Assembly (NCBI GenBank): GCA_039589195.1
Contig: JBDHHV010000029.1
Coordinates: 1 to 55,474 of the forward strand
DNA length: 55,474 nucleotides
Source: JBDHAC01 sp039589195
GTDB taxonomy: Bacteria > Gemmatimonadota > Gemmatimonadetes > Palauibacterales > Palauibacteraceae
Reading direction: 5' to 3'
The notes under the pieces are model-generated. The model searched no databases. It saw nothing but the letters and a program-made list of their open reading frames with translations, and was not told the DNA's origin. Numbering within the stretch: position 1 is the first letter of the stretch; the number at the start of each line of letters is the position of its first letter. Shown here in pieces: positions 23,728-32,506 of the stretch. Made by a program: the position numbers and the translations under genes.

Positions 23728-24467
23728 TCCGGTCGTTCCTCCGAGCTCGCCGCGATCGGTTCCGCCATGGGTACGACCAGGAGGCCGAGCGGGCCCAGGT
23801 CTTCCACCCGGACCTGACACCCGTACGTCCGGCGCAGCGCGTCCGGCTCGAGGACCGCGCTCGGGTGGCCCCCCGCGATCAGCTCCCCCTCCGCCAGGAG
23901 CAAAAGCGAATCCGCGTAGCGACTGGCCAGATTCAGATCGTGGGTAACGCATATCACGGTCCAGCCTCCCTGGCCCACCAGCCGTCTCAGGAGCTCGAAG
24001 AAACGGACGGCGTGTCCGAGGTCCAGATGCGCGGTGGGCTCGTCCAGCAGGAGCACGCTCGGGGCCTGAGCCAGGGCCCGAGCGAGCTTCGCACGCTGCA
24101 CCTCTCCTCCGGATAGCTCGGCCAACTGGCGATCGACCAGGGTCCACATATCCGTGCGCCGGAGGGCCGCGTCGACGGCTTCGTGATCATGAGCTGCCAA
24201 TGGCGCCCAGGCCATGTCTCTCGAGAGCTCTCGACGTCCCCATTCGTCCAGTCGGCGATCGCGAAGGCTGATCCGCCCGGCCGATGGTCGCGACACACCG
24301 GACAGGAGTCGCAGGAGGGTGCTCTTCCCCGCCCCGTTCGGTCCGACCAGTGCCGTCCAGCGTCCCTCCTCGATGTCGCAAGTGATGCCGCGTACTGCCT
24401 CGTCGCCGGTCCGTGGGTACGCGAACCTCACGTCCTGTAGCCGGAAGAGAGGGGCTGGCTCACGCAT
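23721..24467 (-). CDS. btuD: ABC transporter ATPase, BtuD/FecE-like, with shortened Q-loop region
   Basis: The product has 248 residues and overlaps the btuC end by 8 bp. Walker A is LVGPNGAGKST (Lys48), the signature is LAELSGGEVQRAKLARALAQ (from 116), Walker B is LLLDEPTAHLDLGHA, and the switch His is in VICVTHDLNL. Only about 70 residues separate the Walker A Lys from LSGGE, against about 90-100 in BtuD relatives. The missing part covers the Q-loop Gln and first helical segment: MAWAP is followed directly by LAAHDHEAVDAALRRTD. A C-terminal extension restores the usual total length. Whether it is still active is uncertain. It would power cobalamin import by BtuC. Confidence 0.88.
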   Translation of the reverse strand: MREPAPLFRLQDVRFAYPRTGDEAVRGITCDIEEGRWTALVGPNGAGKSTLLRLLSGVSRPSAGRISLRDRRLDEWGRRELSRDMAWAPLAAHDHEAVDAALRRTDMWTLVDRQLAELSGGEVQRAKLARALAQAPSVLLLDEPTAHLDLGHAVRFFELLRRLVGQGGWTVICVTHDLNLASRYADSLLLLAEGELIAGGHPSAVLEPDALRRTYGCQVRVEDLGPLGLLVVPMAEPIAASSEERPEW

Positions 24468-25449
24468 GTCGCCTGCGCAGCAGCACGAGGAAGAGCGGAA
24501 CTCCCAGGAGCGCCGTCACCACTCCGACGGGCAGCTCGAGAGGACGGAAGGTCGTCCGGGCGAGCGTGTCGGCGAGCACGAGCACTCCTCCGCCCGCCAA
24601 AAAACAGAACGGGATCAGGTACCGGTGGTCGGCTCCCCAAACGAGGCGTACCGCGTGGGGCACGACCAGTCCGATGAACCCGATGACGCCGGCCACGCTG
24701 ACCGCCGCGGCGGCGAGCAGGGATGCCAGCAGGAACGAGGCCCGCTTGACCGTCTCGACCCGTGTTCCCAGGTGGGCTGCAGTCTCCTCGCCCAGTGCGA
24801 GTGCGTTGAGATGTCGCGCGAGAGCGAGGGCGGTCAGAGTCGAAACCCCCGCGTACAGAGCGAGCGCCACCGTCATCTCCCAGGACACCCCGCTCAGGCT
24901 GCCCATCGTCCACAGGACGGCGGCTCGCATGGCCTCCCCCCGCGCCATCGTGAGCAGCAGCATGACGCCCGCGCCAAAGAACGCGGCGACCACGACACCA
25001 GCGAGGATCATGATGTGGGTGTCGAGCCGGCCGACAGCGTAGGCGACCCGAAACACGATCGCGATGGCCAACAACGAGCCAGCGAGACCGGCCAGGACGA
25101 GCCCGCCCGACCCCAGCCACGAGAAACCGAGGGTCAAAGCCCCGACGGCGCCGAACGCGGCCCCAGACGAGACACCGAGCAGATACGGCTCCGCGAGCGG
25201 GTTGCGGAGCAGCGCCTGAAACAACGTGCCGGAGACTGCCAGGCTCGCTCCGGTCAGGATGCCCGCGGCTACGCGGGGCAGCCGGAGCGAGACCAGAATC
25301 GAGCGCGCGGCGGGATCGGCGCCCGGATCCGTCAAGGCGTTCCACACGGTCGCCGGTGACAACGGTGCAGCCCCGAGGAGCAGACCGCAGATCCCGGCCA
25401 GCAGGACGAACCCACTGAGCAACGCGGCCCCCACTGCCTTGCTCCGCAT
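24460..25449 (-). CDS. btuC: ABC transporter permease, BtuC/FecCD family
   Basis: The product has 329 residues from an ATG at 25449, sharing one base with the btuF stop (TGATG). It is an inner-membrane protein with about ten helices. The family motifs are RLPRVAAGILTGASLAVSGTLFQALLRNPLAEPYLLGVSSGAA and the late VAGVIGFIGLVVPHAVRLVWGADHR. The second motif is the L-loop that meets the ATPase. FecCD-family permeases carry cobalamin, haem or siderophores. The upstream riboswitch makes cobalamin the likely substrate. Confidence 0.93.
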   Translation of the reverse strand: MRSKAVGAALLSGFVLLAGICGLLLGAAPLSPATVWNALTDPGADPAARSILVSLRLPRVAAGILTGASLAVSGTLFQALLRNPLAEPYLLGVSSGAAFGAVGALTLGFSWLGSGGLVLAGLAGSLLAIAIVFRVAYAVGRLDTHIMILAGVVVAAFFGAGVMLLLTMARGEAMRAAVLWTMGSLSGVSWEMTVALALYAGVSTLTALALARHLNALALGEETAAHLGTRVETVKRASFLLASLLAAAAVSVAGVIGFIGLVVPHAVRLVWGADHRYLIPFCFLAGGGVLVLADTLARTTFRPLELPVGVVTALLGVPLFLVLLRRRHA

Positions 25450-26411
25450 CACCGACAGGTTCCCTTCTCGAAGGTGGCGATCTCCAGCTCGCGCAGGCCC
25501 GACGCGTCCGGGTGCAGGACGCGGGCGATCTCCAGAGCGGCTTCCACGATCCGCGGCCCGAGCCGGTGCGCCAGGTCTCCGTCGATGCGGTGGACCCCGC
25601 CAGAGGCAACGGCCGGCACGGTCATCCACCCGGTGCGCTCGGCCGGAGCCACGCGCTCCGCCTCCTGCCGAGATACGGGGTACAGAATCACGTCGGGCGC
25701 ACGCGCGACGATCGCCTCGAGGCTGACCTGCGGGGATGGGTCTGCCAGGTCGTGGAAGATGTTCTGCCCCCCTGCCGTTCGGATCAGCGCGTCCAGATAG
25801 CTGCCGCGACCGATCGTGATCGGCGGGTCCGCCCACACGTCGTAGTAGACCCGCGGGCGCTGGCGAGACCCGACAGACTCCCTCACGAGTGTGAGGCCCT
25901 CGCGCATCCGGTTCTGCAAGCGAAGGGCTGCCGCCTGGCAACCGGTCGCCTCACCGAGCGCCAGGATGTTGCGGTCCAGGTCGTCCAGGGTGTCGTGATG
26001 CAATGGGAGCGTTGTGACTCCCAGATCCGACAGTCGCTCGGAGACCCCCGCGTTGCCGGCTCCCGCGTACAGGATGACGAGATCGGGCTGCCGGGCCACG
26101 ACCAGCTCCAGCGTCGGGCGAACTCCGTCTCCGACGTCGGGAATGGCCCTGGCGGCGGCCGGATAGATGTCCCAGTGCGTTCGTCCAACGAGTCGATCGC
26201 CGGCCCCGATGGCGAACAGGATCTCTGTGGCGGCCGGGATGAGAGACACGATGCGCCGCACGCCCGCTTCCTGTCCCGTCGGCGCTGACGGTTCGGCGGA
26301 TCCACGCATGCCGCTCGCAAGGACCGCCATGAGGACCAGCGCCGACAAGACACATGCGGCGACGATCCGCGCAGTGCGTGAGACAGGGACGCTGGGGTTT
26401 CGCTTGTGCAC
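25449..26411 (-). CDS. btuF: Periplasmic cobalamin-binding protein BtuF-like
   Basis: The product has 320 residues from a GTG at 26411 preceded by GGGAGG seven bases upstream. The N-terminal basic region and hydrophobic segment (IVAACVLSALVLMAVLASG) form a signal or anchor. The binding domain has RRIVSLIPAATEILFAIGAGDRLVGRTHWDIYP and PDVGDGVRPTLELVVARQPDLVI. A C-lobe with GGQNIFHDLADPSPQVSLEAIVARAPDVIL follows. These are standard class III solute-binding (BtuF/FhuD) motifs. It is the first gene of the riboswitch-controlled btu operon and delivers the vitamin to BtuCD. Confidence 0.92.
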   Translation of the reverse strand: MHKRNPSVPVSRTARIVAACVLSALVLMAVLASGMRGSAEPSAPTGQEAGVRRIVSLIPAATEILFAIGAGDRLVGRTHWDIYPAAARAIPDVGDGVRPTLELVVARQPDLVILYAGAGNAGVSERLSDLGVTTLPLHHDTLDDLDRNILALGEATGCQAAALRLQNRMREGLTLVRESVGSRQRPRVYYDVWADPPITIGRGSYLDALIRTAGGQNIFHDLADPSPQVSLEAIVARAPDVILYPVSRQEAERVAPAERTGWMTVPAVASGGVHRIDGDLAHRLGPRIVEAALEIARVLHPDASGLRELEIATFEKGTCR

Positions 26412-26412
26412 C

Positions 26413-26439
26413 GCACCGCCTCCCGGAAGGGCTCGGTGC
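26413..26439 (-). promoter_or_regulatory. RBS-sequestering hairpin in front of btuF
   Basis: On the minus strand GCACCG pairs with CGGTGC, with a further CCC/GGG inner pairing. The hairpin encloses the btuF Shine-Dalgarno GGGAGG and ends one base before the GTG start. It is well placed as the expression platform of the riboswitch upstream. The structure was drawn by eye, not computed. Confidence 0.6.
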
Positions 26440-26503
26440 GAGTCGGCCGACTCTGAAGAGGCTGGACCCGCCCCCACCCTTCCCGCGAAGAGCTCGTTGG
26501 GGC

Positions 26504-26669
26504 CATGGACGGGTGCGTCTCCTGGCTCGAGGCGTTCTCCCCATGCGCCTTCCCGGCGTAGTCTTCACGCCAGTGGCTTGGTGCCCGGGGAGTCGGCTGT
26601 TATGCCGAACCTCTCACAGTGGCGGGGCCGCGTCGGTTTCTCACCGAACTTCCGTTCGACCCGTCCATG
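26504..26669 (-). promoter_or_regulatory. Cobalamin (B12) riboswitch
   Basis: The minus strand holds the full set of cobalamin-riboswitch blocks in order. They are GGAAGTTCGGTGAGAAACCG, then GCGGCCCCGCCACTGTGA, then AAGCCACTGG, then CGGGAAGGCG, then GAGCCAGGAGACG. The ends form an 11-bp P1 helix (CATGGACGGGT at 26669-26659 with ACCCGTCCATG at 26514-26504). It precedes btuF by about 90 bases, so it very probably represses the btu operon when adenosyl- or another cobalamin is plentiful. Confidence 0.95.
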
Positions 26670-27057
26670 TAACGTCTGTGACAACGGCAAAATGTCTCGG
26701 CCGGTCGAGCGCGGCAACCCACCCACTCATCGCTCCAGGTGTGCCCCCGGCCCACCTCCCTTTGTTGGGGTGTTCCCGCCGGCACCGCGTCGTGCTCTCC
26801 TGGAGGCAAGGCTGTCTGGTCCGCGACCCTGCAGGCGACGCCGAAAGGCCCTCTCGACGAGCGACCGTTGGCGCGCGCTATCTGATGGACATGCGATCCT
26901 GGGAGTAGACGTCGGGTTCGAACGACCCCGGTGTCACGCCGCGTGACTCCCGCGTCGCGAGCGAGGGGGCCTGCGGCGTTCGCCGTGACCGCCGCTGAGC
27001 GGTGTGGCGAGCGAGAAGCGCTCGCAGTGAGGAGAGGGCGTGCTGGGAGAACCGCCC
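26670..27057. other. Intergenic region upstream of the riboswitch
   Basis: These 388 bases lie between the bfn stop and the riboswitch. I see no convincing protein-coding sequence. There are several GC-rich inverted repeats, including GCGAGCG/CGCTCGC at 27007-27025 just behind the nuclease-like gene, without a T-run. The btu promoter should lie near the left part of this stretch, but no clear -35/-10 pair was found. Confidence 0.6.
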
Positions 27058-27600
27058 CTACGGTGTGAAGCGCCCGAAGTCCTCCGGGTTGAGCCGTTTC
27101 AGATACTCCCGCAACGGCTCCTCCCCGGCCTCGCCCGGCTCGCTGATACCCGGCACCGGCTCGCCATCCATTTCGTCCATCTCGGCGTCCTCGATTTCGA
27201 GCGTGGAGAGCTCGAGCAGATTCTCATCTGCGAAGATCGGGGCTTCAGCCCTGAGGGCCAGCGCGATGCTGTCGCTGGGTCGCGAGTCGATTGAGATGAA
27301 CTCGCCGTTCCGGCTGAAGACCAGTGACGCGTAGTAGGTGTTGTCGACGACCTTCGTGATGAGGACGCGAACCAGAGAGCTCTCGAGGCCTCGGACCACT
27401 GCCGTGAACAGATCGTGAGTGAGAGGGCGGGCGAAGTGGATTCCGGCGAGCTCCATGGCGATGGCGGACGCCTCCCCCGGACCGATCCAGATAGGCAACA
27501 GGCGCTCACCGTCCTTCTCCTTCAGGATCACGACCGGCGTGCTGGATGTCTTGTCCAGCCCCAGACTCGCGACCGTGACCTCCATCATGCCGTGCTCCAT
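27058..27600 (-). CDS. Bifunctional nuclease family protein (DUF151/BFN)
   Basis: The product has 180 residues from an ATG at 27600, with internal ATGs at 27588 and 27585 as alternatives. It contains the DUF151 core MMEVTVASLGLDKTSSTPVVIL, ERLLPIWIGPGEASAIAMELAG and PLTHDLFTAVV, then FISIDSRPSDSIALALRAEAPIFADENLL. Plant homologues have RNase/DNase activity; the bacterial role is poorly defined. The C-terminal third is acidic, which is common in the family. It is a single domain, without the UVR motif seen in some relatives. Confidence 0.92.
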   Translation of the reverse strand: MEHGMMEVTVASLGLDKTSSTPVVILKEKDGERLLPIWIGPGEASAIAMELAGIHFARPLTHDLFTAVVRGLESSLVRVLITKVVDNTYYASLVFSRNGEFISIDSRPSDSIALALRAEAPIFADENLLELSTLEIEDAEMDEMDGEPVPGISEPGEAGEEPLREYLKRLNPEDFGRFTP

Positions 27601-27670
27601 GGCAGCTCTAGTGCTCCGCTCGGTTGACTAGCATTTCGCCACTATCAAAGCGTCGCGCTCGCCGGACACC

Positions 27671-29014
27671 TCACGTGCCCTGATCCCACGAGCCGAGGTA
27701 ATGCTCCTGTGCATCGGTGAGGACATCTATCCGGATCCCCATCGCCGCCAACTTCAAGCTGGCGATCTCGCGATCGACTTCGAGGGGCAAGCGATGCACG
27801 TCGCTTGCCAACGCAGCGCCATGCTCGCTGAGCAGGTACTCGGCGGCCAGCGCCTGATTGGCGAACGACATGTCCATCACACTCGCCGGGTGGCCCTCGG
27901 CCGCCGCAAGGTTGATCAAACGCCCCTCTCCGAGCAGGACGACCCGCTTGCCGTCCAGCACGTACTCGTCCACGAATGGACGCATTTCACGCGGTCCCTC
28001 GGAGATCTCCTGCAGGCGGGCGACGGCGATCTCCACATCGAAATGACCCGAGTTCGCGACGATCGCACCGTCCTTCATGAGGCGGAAGTGCTCCTCGCGG
28101 ATCACGTCGCGGTTGCCCGTCAGGGTAACGAAGACATCTCCGATGCGTGCCGCGTCCTCCATCGGCATCACGTCGAACCCATCCATGGTGGCTTCGAGAG
28201 CCTTGAGCGGATCTATCTCGGTCACGATCACCTTCGCGCCCGCGCCCCGCGCTCGCTGCGCGACGCCTCGACCACACCACCCGTACCCGGCCACGACGAC
28301 CGTCGAGCCGGCGAGCAGGATATTGGTCGCGCGGAGAATGCCGTCCATCGTGGACTGCCCGGTACCGTACCGGTTATCGAAAAGGTGCTTGGTGTAGCTG
28401 TCGTTGACCGCCATGACCGGGAACTGAAGCACCCCATCCGCGGCCATTGCTCGCAAGCGGATGATCCCGGTGGTGGTTTCCTCGGTCGAGCCGCGGACAC
28501 CGTCGAGCAACTCGGAGCGTTCCTGCTCGCTCAGCGATGTCGCCCAGGTGCGCAGAATCGGGGCCAGGTCATCGTAGCGGCCGAGGGCGAGCATGTGGAT
28601 CGCTCCGACCAGATCCGCCCCATCGTCCATGGTCACGCGCGGTCCATGCGCGAGGGCGGCTCGGATGTGATCGTAATACCGCTCGTTGTCCTCGCCCCGC
28701 ACCGCGAATACGCCGATTCCGCACCGATCCACCAAATACGCGGCCACATCGTCCTGGGTGGACAGTGGATTCGACGCGCACAAGAGGACGTCGGCCCCGC
28801 CCGCCTGGAGCGTCTCCATCAGGTTGGCCGTCTCGGTGGTCACGTGCAGGCAGGCGGAGAGCCGAATCCCCTCGAAGGGCTTCTCCGCCTCGAAGCGCTC
28901 CCGGATCTGGGCGAGTACGGGCATGAAGCGGGCGGCCCAAGCCACGCGCTGTTGCCCGGCTTCCGCCAGTGCGAGGTCCGCCACGTCATAGGTCATCTGG
29001 GTCGTGTCGCTCAT
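27671..29014 (-). CDS. ahcY: Adenosylhomocysteinase (SAH hydrolase)
   Basis: The product has 447 residues. It splits S-adenosylhomocysteine to adenosine and homocysteine, using bound NAD. Substrate-site sequence is SACLHVTTETANLMETLQAGGADV near residues 53-75 (conserved His). VMAVNDSYTKHLFDNRYGTGQS carries the catalytic Lys/Asp region. The NAD fold is VAGYGWCGRGVAQRARGAGAKV with a later NSGHFDVEI. The end (MGIRIDVLTDAQEHYL) is normal for shorter bacterial forms. It is downstream of metK in the same direction, so methyl-cycle steps are grouped. Confidence 0.97.
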   Translation of the reverse strand: MSDTTQMTYDVADLALAEAGQQRVAWAARFMPVLAQIRERFEAEKPFEGIRLSACLHVTTETANLMETLQAGGADVLLCASNPLSTQDDVAAYLVDRCGIGVFAVRGEDNERYYDHIRAALAHGPRVTMDDGADLVGAIHMLALGRYDDLAPILRTWATSLSEQERSELLDGVRGSTEETTTGIIRLRAMAADGVLQFPVMAVNDSYTKHLFDNRYGTGQSTMDGILRATNILLAGSTVVVAGYGWCGRGVAQRARGAGAKVIVTEIDPLKALEATMDGFDVMPMEDAARIGDVFVTLTGNRDVIREEHFRLMKDGAIVANSGHFDVEIAVARLQEISEGPREMRPFVDEYVLDGKRVVLLGEGRLINLAAAEGHPASVMDMSFANQALAAEYLLSEHGAALASDVHRLPLEVDREIASLKLAAMGIRIDVLTDAQEHYLGSWDQGT

Positions 29015-29042
29015 ATCGAGTGTACCGATCCTCCCTGGGCAA

Positions 29043-29063
29043 GGCCGCTCGAGTTCAGCGGCC
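29043..29063 (-). other. Hairpin between metK and ahcY
   Basis: On the minus strand GGCCGCT and AGCGGCC form a perfect 7-bp stem around GAACTCG, 24 bases downstream of the metK stop. There is no T-run, so it is more likely an mRNA processing or stability element than a terminator. Confidence 0.5.
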
Positions 29064-29086
29064 TGCCGATGTTCGGTCTCTGAAGT

Positions 29087-30271
29087 CTAGGCGGTGGAAA
29101 GTGCTTCTCGCTCGGCACCGAGTTGGCTGTTGAGCTCCTCTACCCGGTCCGTGCTCTCCCACGAGAAGTGGCCACTGTCCGTCGGCGTTCGTCCGAAGTG
29201 ACCGTAGGTGGCCGTGGGGCGGTAGATCGGGCGGCGCAGCCCGAGCCGCTCGATGATCTCGTTGGGCCGCAGGTCGAAAACGTCTCGCACCGCCGCCGCG
29301 AGTCGCTCGTCCTCGGCGACGCCGGTCCCGAACGTATCCACCATGACGCTCACGGGCTCCGCCACTCCGATCGCGTACGCCAGCTGGATCGCTGCCCGCT
29401 TCGCCAGACCTGCCGCGACGATGTTCTTGGCGATCCAACGCGCCGCGTACGTGGCGGAGCGGTCCACCTTGGATGGGTCCTTCCCACTGAAGGCGCCTCC
29501 CCCGTGGCTGCCGACGCCTCCGTACGTGTCGACGATGATCTTGCGGCCGGTGAGCCCGCAGTCTCCTTGCGGTCCGCCGATCACGAAGCGACCCGTGGGG
29601 TTGATGTGGTGCGTGATCGTCCCCGGATCGCATAGCTCGGCCGGAAGCACCGGCTCGATCACCTTCTCGATGATCGTGGCGCGGATCTCATCGTTCGTGG
29701 GCGCCGGGTCATGCTGGGCGGCCACGACGACCGTCGGAATCGAGACTGGACGCCCGTCGTCGTATTCGACGGTGACCTGGGCTTTGCCATCGGGGCGGAG
29801 CCACGGGATCTCCCCGCTGTGGCGCAACTCGGACAAGCGGCGTGTAAGCGCGTGTGCCAGCGTGATCGGCAGGGGCATTAGCGCTTCGGTCTCGTCGGTC
29901 GCGTAGCCGAACATCATCCCCTGATCCCCGGCTCCGCCCGTGTCGACCCCGCGCTTGATGTCCTCGGACTGTCGGTCGAGCGCGATCAGGACCGCGCACT
30001 TTTCCCAGTCGAGCCCGTAGTCCGCGTCGGTGTACCCGATGTCGCGAGCGATCCCGCGCGCAATATCGGCGAAATGCAAACTCGCTCGAGTCGTGATCTC
30101 GCCCGCCACGAGCACGAGGCCTGTGGTGACCAGTGTCTCGCACGCCACGCGCGCGTCCGAGTCCTCGGCCAACACCGCATCCAGCACCCCGTCAGAAATC
30201 TGGTCCGACATCTTGTCGGGGTGCCCCTCGGTCACGGATTCCGATGTGAATCGCTGTCTTCCGTCAAGCAA
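29087..30271 (-). CDS. metK: S-adenosylmethionine synthetase
   Basis: The product has 394 residues from a TTG at 30271, with GAGG seven bases upstream. There is no ATG alternative upstream of the conserved start region FTSESVTEGHPDKMSDQISDGVLD. It makes SAM from methionine and ATP. Other motifs are GAGDQGMMFGYATDETE, GGPQGDCGLTGRKIIVDTYGG and GGGAFSGKDPSKVDRSATYA, the last being the P-loop-like phosphate site. Length is typical. It precedes ahcY and follows ptsI by 90 bp on the same strand. Confidence 0.97.
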   Translation of the reverse strand: MLDGRQRFTSESVTEGHPDKMSDQISDGVLDAVLAEDSDARVACETLVTTGLVLVAGEITTRASLHFADIARGIARDIGYTDADYGLDWEKCAVLIALDRQSEDIKRGVDTGGAGDQGMMFGYATDETEALMPLPITLAHALTRRLSELRHSGEIPWLRPDGKAQVTVEYDDGRPVSIPTVVVAAQHDPAPTNDEIRATIIEKVIEPVLPAELCDPGTITHHINPTGRFVIGGPQGDCGLTGRKIIVDTYGGVGSHGGGAFSGKDPSKVDRSATYAARWIAKNIVAAGLAKRAAIQLAYAIGVAEPVSVMVDTFGTGVAEDERLAAAVRDVFDLRPNEIIERLGLRRPIYRPTATYGHFGRTPTDSGHFSWESTDRVEELNSQLGAEREALSTA

Positions 30272-30361
30272 GGAACTGCCTCGTTGGTTTGGAATTCATT
30301 CTCTCGGGTCCCCCATTGGAGGCGCGAATACTGATCCCGCCGCGTTCACGTCGCAACTGCT

Positions 30362-32128
30362 TCAGGTCCGGGCCCCCGGGGCGACGGGGGCGGTGTCGAA
30401 AGGCACCGTCGTGGCCAGGGACTCCGCGAGCCGGTCTTTGAGCCCCACGACCCCTTCCGCATCGAGCGAATCGCAGATTCTCGCCAGCTCGGCGCACGAT
30501 ATGGACCGCACCACCTCGCGCGACTCAGGAATGCAGGACACCGGAAGACTGAAGTCGCGATATCCCAGACCGAGAAGGAGCGCGAGACCGATCGGGTCCG
30601 AGGGCAGATCGCCACACACGTCGATGTCCAGTCCGAACTTCGCCGCCTCGTTCCGCACGCGAGCGTAGAACCGAATCATCGCCGGGTGAAGCGGGTCGGC
30701 CAGGTGCGCCAGTCGTGCGTTGCCGCGATCCACGGCCAGCGCGTACTGGGTCAGGTCATTGGTCCCGAGAGAGACGAAGTCGATCAAGTCCGAGATCAGG
30801 TCTATCGTTTCGACGATGGCGGGGGTCTCGACCATGACGCCGAGCTGGATCCGGCTCGCCGCGCCGGGATCCGGCAAACTCTGCATCACCTCGTCGAGGA
30901 TCACCCGAGTCAGACGGATTTCCTCCGCGCTCGTCACGAAGGGGAGCAGGATGCGAAGCTCGCCATGCGCTCGAGCACGGACCGCCGCTCGCAGCTGGTT
31001 GCGAAACAGGTCGGGGAGATCAAGGCAGACTCGAATCGCCCGCCAGCCGAGATAGGGATTCTCCTCCGGTGGCATTTCCAGGAAAAGCGGAAACTTGTCT
31101 CCGCCGATGTCGAACGTGCGCAGGGTCACCGGGTCGTTCGGGAAGGCCTGAGCGACTCGTCGATACGCCTCGTACTGCTCCTCCTCGTTGGGGATGACGC
31201 GTCGACCGATCACGAGGAACTCCGATCGGAATAGCCCGACACCCTCCGCACCGACACGGTGCGCGGCTTCCACGTCATCTGGCTGGTCCAGATTCGCTCG
31301 CAGCCGTATCCGTGTTCCGTCCACCGATTCGACCGGACCGGCGAGCTCGGGCGTACGTTCCGTCCACTCGCTCAATTGATCGATCATACGGCGGTGCGCC
31401 CCGACCTCGTCTCCCGTGGGGTTCACGATGATGCTGCCCGACCCCCCGTCCAGAAGGACGAGGGCACCGTCGTCCAGATCGGTCAGCGACGAGCCAACCC
31501 CGACGACGGCCGGGATCCCCATGGACCGCGCCAGCACGGCGCTGTGGGACGTCCTGGATCCGGCTGCCGTGATGAGCCCCAGGACCAGATCGGTGTCGAG
31601 CCGAACGGCGACACTCGGGGTCAGGTCCTGGAAGACCAGTATCGCCTGCTCGTCCGGCAAAGCCAGCGGATCGCTTCCCCGCCCCTGAAGGCGGGCGAGA
31701 ACCCGGTAGCGTACATCCTGAATGTCCGCCAGCCGGTCGACGATCATCAGATGCGCCGCGTCTACGATCTGAGTACGGATCTCGAGGAGTCGCCAGTCGA
31801 AGGCCCGTTCCGCCGAGAGGTAGTTTTCGCGGATGTACGTGACGGTGCCATCGATCAGATCGGGATCCTCCAGCATCAAGATCTGGGGGTCGAAGATCTT
31901 GGCCTCGATGTCACCCAGCTCGGCGGCCGTGCTTTCGCGCAACTCCTCCACGCGTTCGCGCGCCCATGCGCGAGCCTCGTTGAAACGCTCGATCTCAGGC
32001 TCGATTTCGTCCGCCGAAATGGTACGATGCTCTGCCGGCGGAAGGTCCCAGCTCACGCGTCGGGCGACCCCGACGACCCGTCCGGGTGCTGCTCCGATGC
32101 CCAGCAGGCGCCGGCTAGAGCGCGTCAT
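30362..32128 (-). CDS. ptsI: PTS enzyme I (phosphoenolpyruvate-protein phosphotransferase)
   Basis: The product has 588 residues from an ATG at 32128 with GGGGGAG three bases before it. The N-terminal domain holds the active His195 in ITAAGSRTSHSAVLARSMGIP. The C-terminal PEP-binding barrel has GVGLFRSEFLVIGR, VTLRTFDIGGDKFPLF and SLGTNDLTQYALAVDRGN. The catalytic Cys lies in DIDVCGDLPSDP, where relatives usually have CGE. EI passes phosphate from PEP to HPr, whose gene is 13 bp upstream. It is the last gene of the PTS cluster. Confidence 0.96.
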   Translation of the reverse strand: MTRSSRRLLGIGAAPGRVVGVARRVSWDLPPAEHRTISADEIEPEIERFNEARAWARERVEELRESTAAELGDIEAKIFDPQILMLEDPDLIDGTVTYIRENYLSAERAFDWRLLEIRTQIVDAAHLMIVDRLADIQDVRYRVLARLQGRGSDPLALPDEQAILVFQDLTPSVAVRLDTDLVLGLITAAGSRTSHSAVLARSMGIPAVVGVGSSLTDLDDGALVLLDGGSGSIIVNPTGDEVGAHRRMIDQLSEWTERTPELAGPVESVDGTRIRLRANLDQPDDVEAAHRVGAEGVGLFRSEFLVIGRRVIPNEEEQYEAYRRVAQAFPNDPVTLRTFDIGGDKFPLFLEMPPEENPYLGWRAIRVCLDLPDLFRNQLRAAVRARAHGELRILLPFVTSAEEIRLTRVILDEVMQSLPDPGAASRIQLGVMVETPAIVETIDLISDLIDFVSLGTNDLTQYALAVDRGNARLAHLADPLHPAMIRFYARVRNEAAKFGLDIDVCGDLPSDPIGLALLLGLGYRDFSLPVSCIPESREVVRSISCAELARICDSLDAEGVVGLKDRLAESLATTVPFDTAPVAPGART

Positions 32129-32141
32129 GAGCTCCCCCAGC

Positions 32142-32483
32142 TCACGCGGATCCTGGAAGCGGATCGAGCCCGGTGGCCAACTCTTCGTCGAAGCCATTGT
32201 TGACAAGGGTTGTGAGTGATTCAACGGCGGCCTGCGCATCCACGCCGACGGCCCGAATCAAGATCTCCGAGCCGGCCTCCGCTGCGAGCATCATGACGCC
32301 CATGATGCTCTTGCCGTTGACCTCGAGGTCCTCCTTCTCGACCCAGATCTCGGCATCGAACCGGGAGGCGAGCTTGACGAACTCCGCCGCCGGCCGGGCA
32401 TGTAGTCCCAACCGATTGCGGATTTGAACCGTCTCACGCGCCTCGAGGATGCTATCCTGGCGCTGCCCCATCGCCTCGCTCAT
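32142..32483 (-). CDS. ptsH: Phosphocarrier protein HPr
   Basis: The product has 113 residues from an ATG at 32483 with GGAGG just upstream. It carries both regulatory sites: the EI-phosphorylated His28 in RNRLGLHARPAAEFVKLA, and the HPr-kinase serine at about 59 in LEVNGKSIMGVMMLAAEAG. It has about 20 extra N-terminal residues and a short acidic tail compared with the usual ~88 residues. The intact Ser site matches the hprK gene at 34830, so catabolite-type control through HPr-Ser-P is plausible. Confidence 0.95.
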   Translation of the reverse strand: MSEAMGQRQDSILEARETVQIRNRLGLHARPAAEFVKLASRFDAEIWVEKEDLEVNGKSIMGVMMLAAEAGSEILIRAVGVDAQAAVESLTTLVNNGFDEELATGLDPLPGSA

Positions 32484-32506
32484 CGCCTCCGGTCCCTCGA
32501 CATCCG

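Noticed and set aside
27701..29083. A 460-codon plus-strand open frame opposite ahcY
   Set aside because: It matches no family by eye and has shadow-like composition, while the opposite strand is clear SAH hydrolase.
29015..29086. SAM or SAH riboswitch in the metK-ahcY spacer
   Set aside because: Only a simple hairpin is seen. The conserved blocks of SAM-I, SAM-II and SAH elements are absent.
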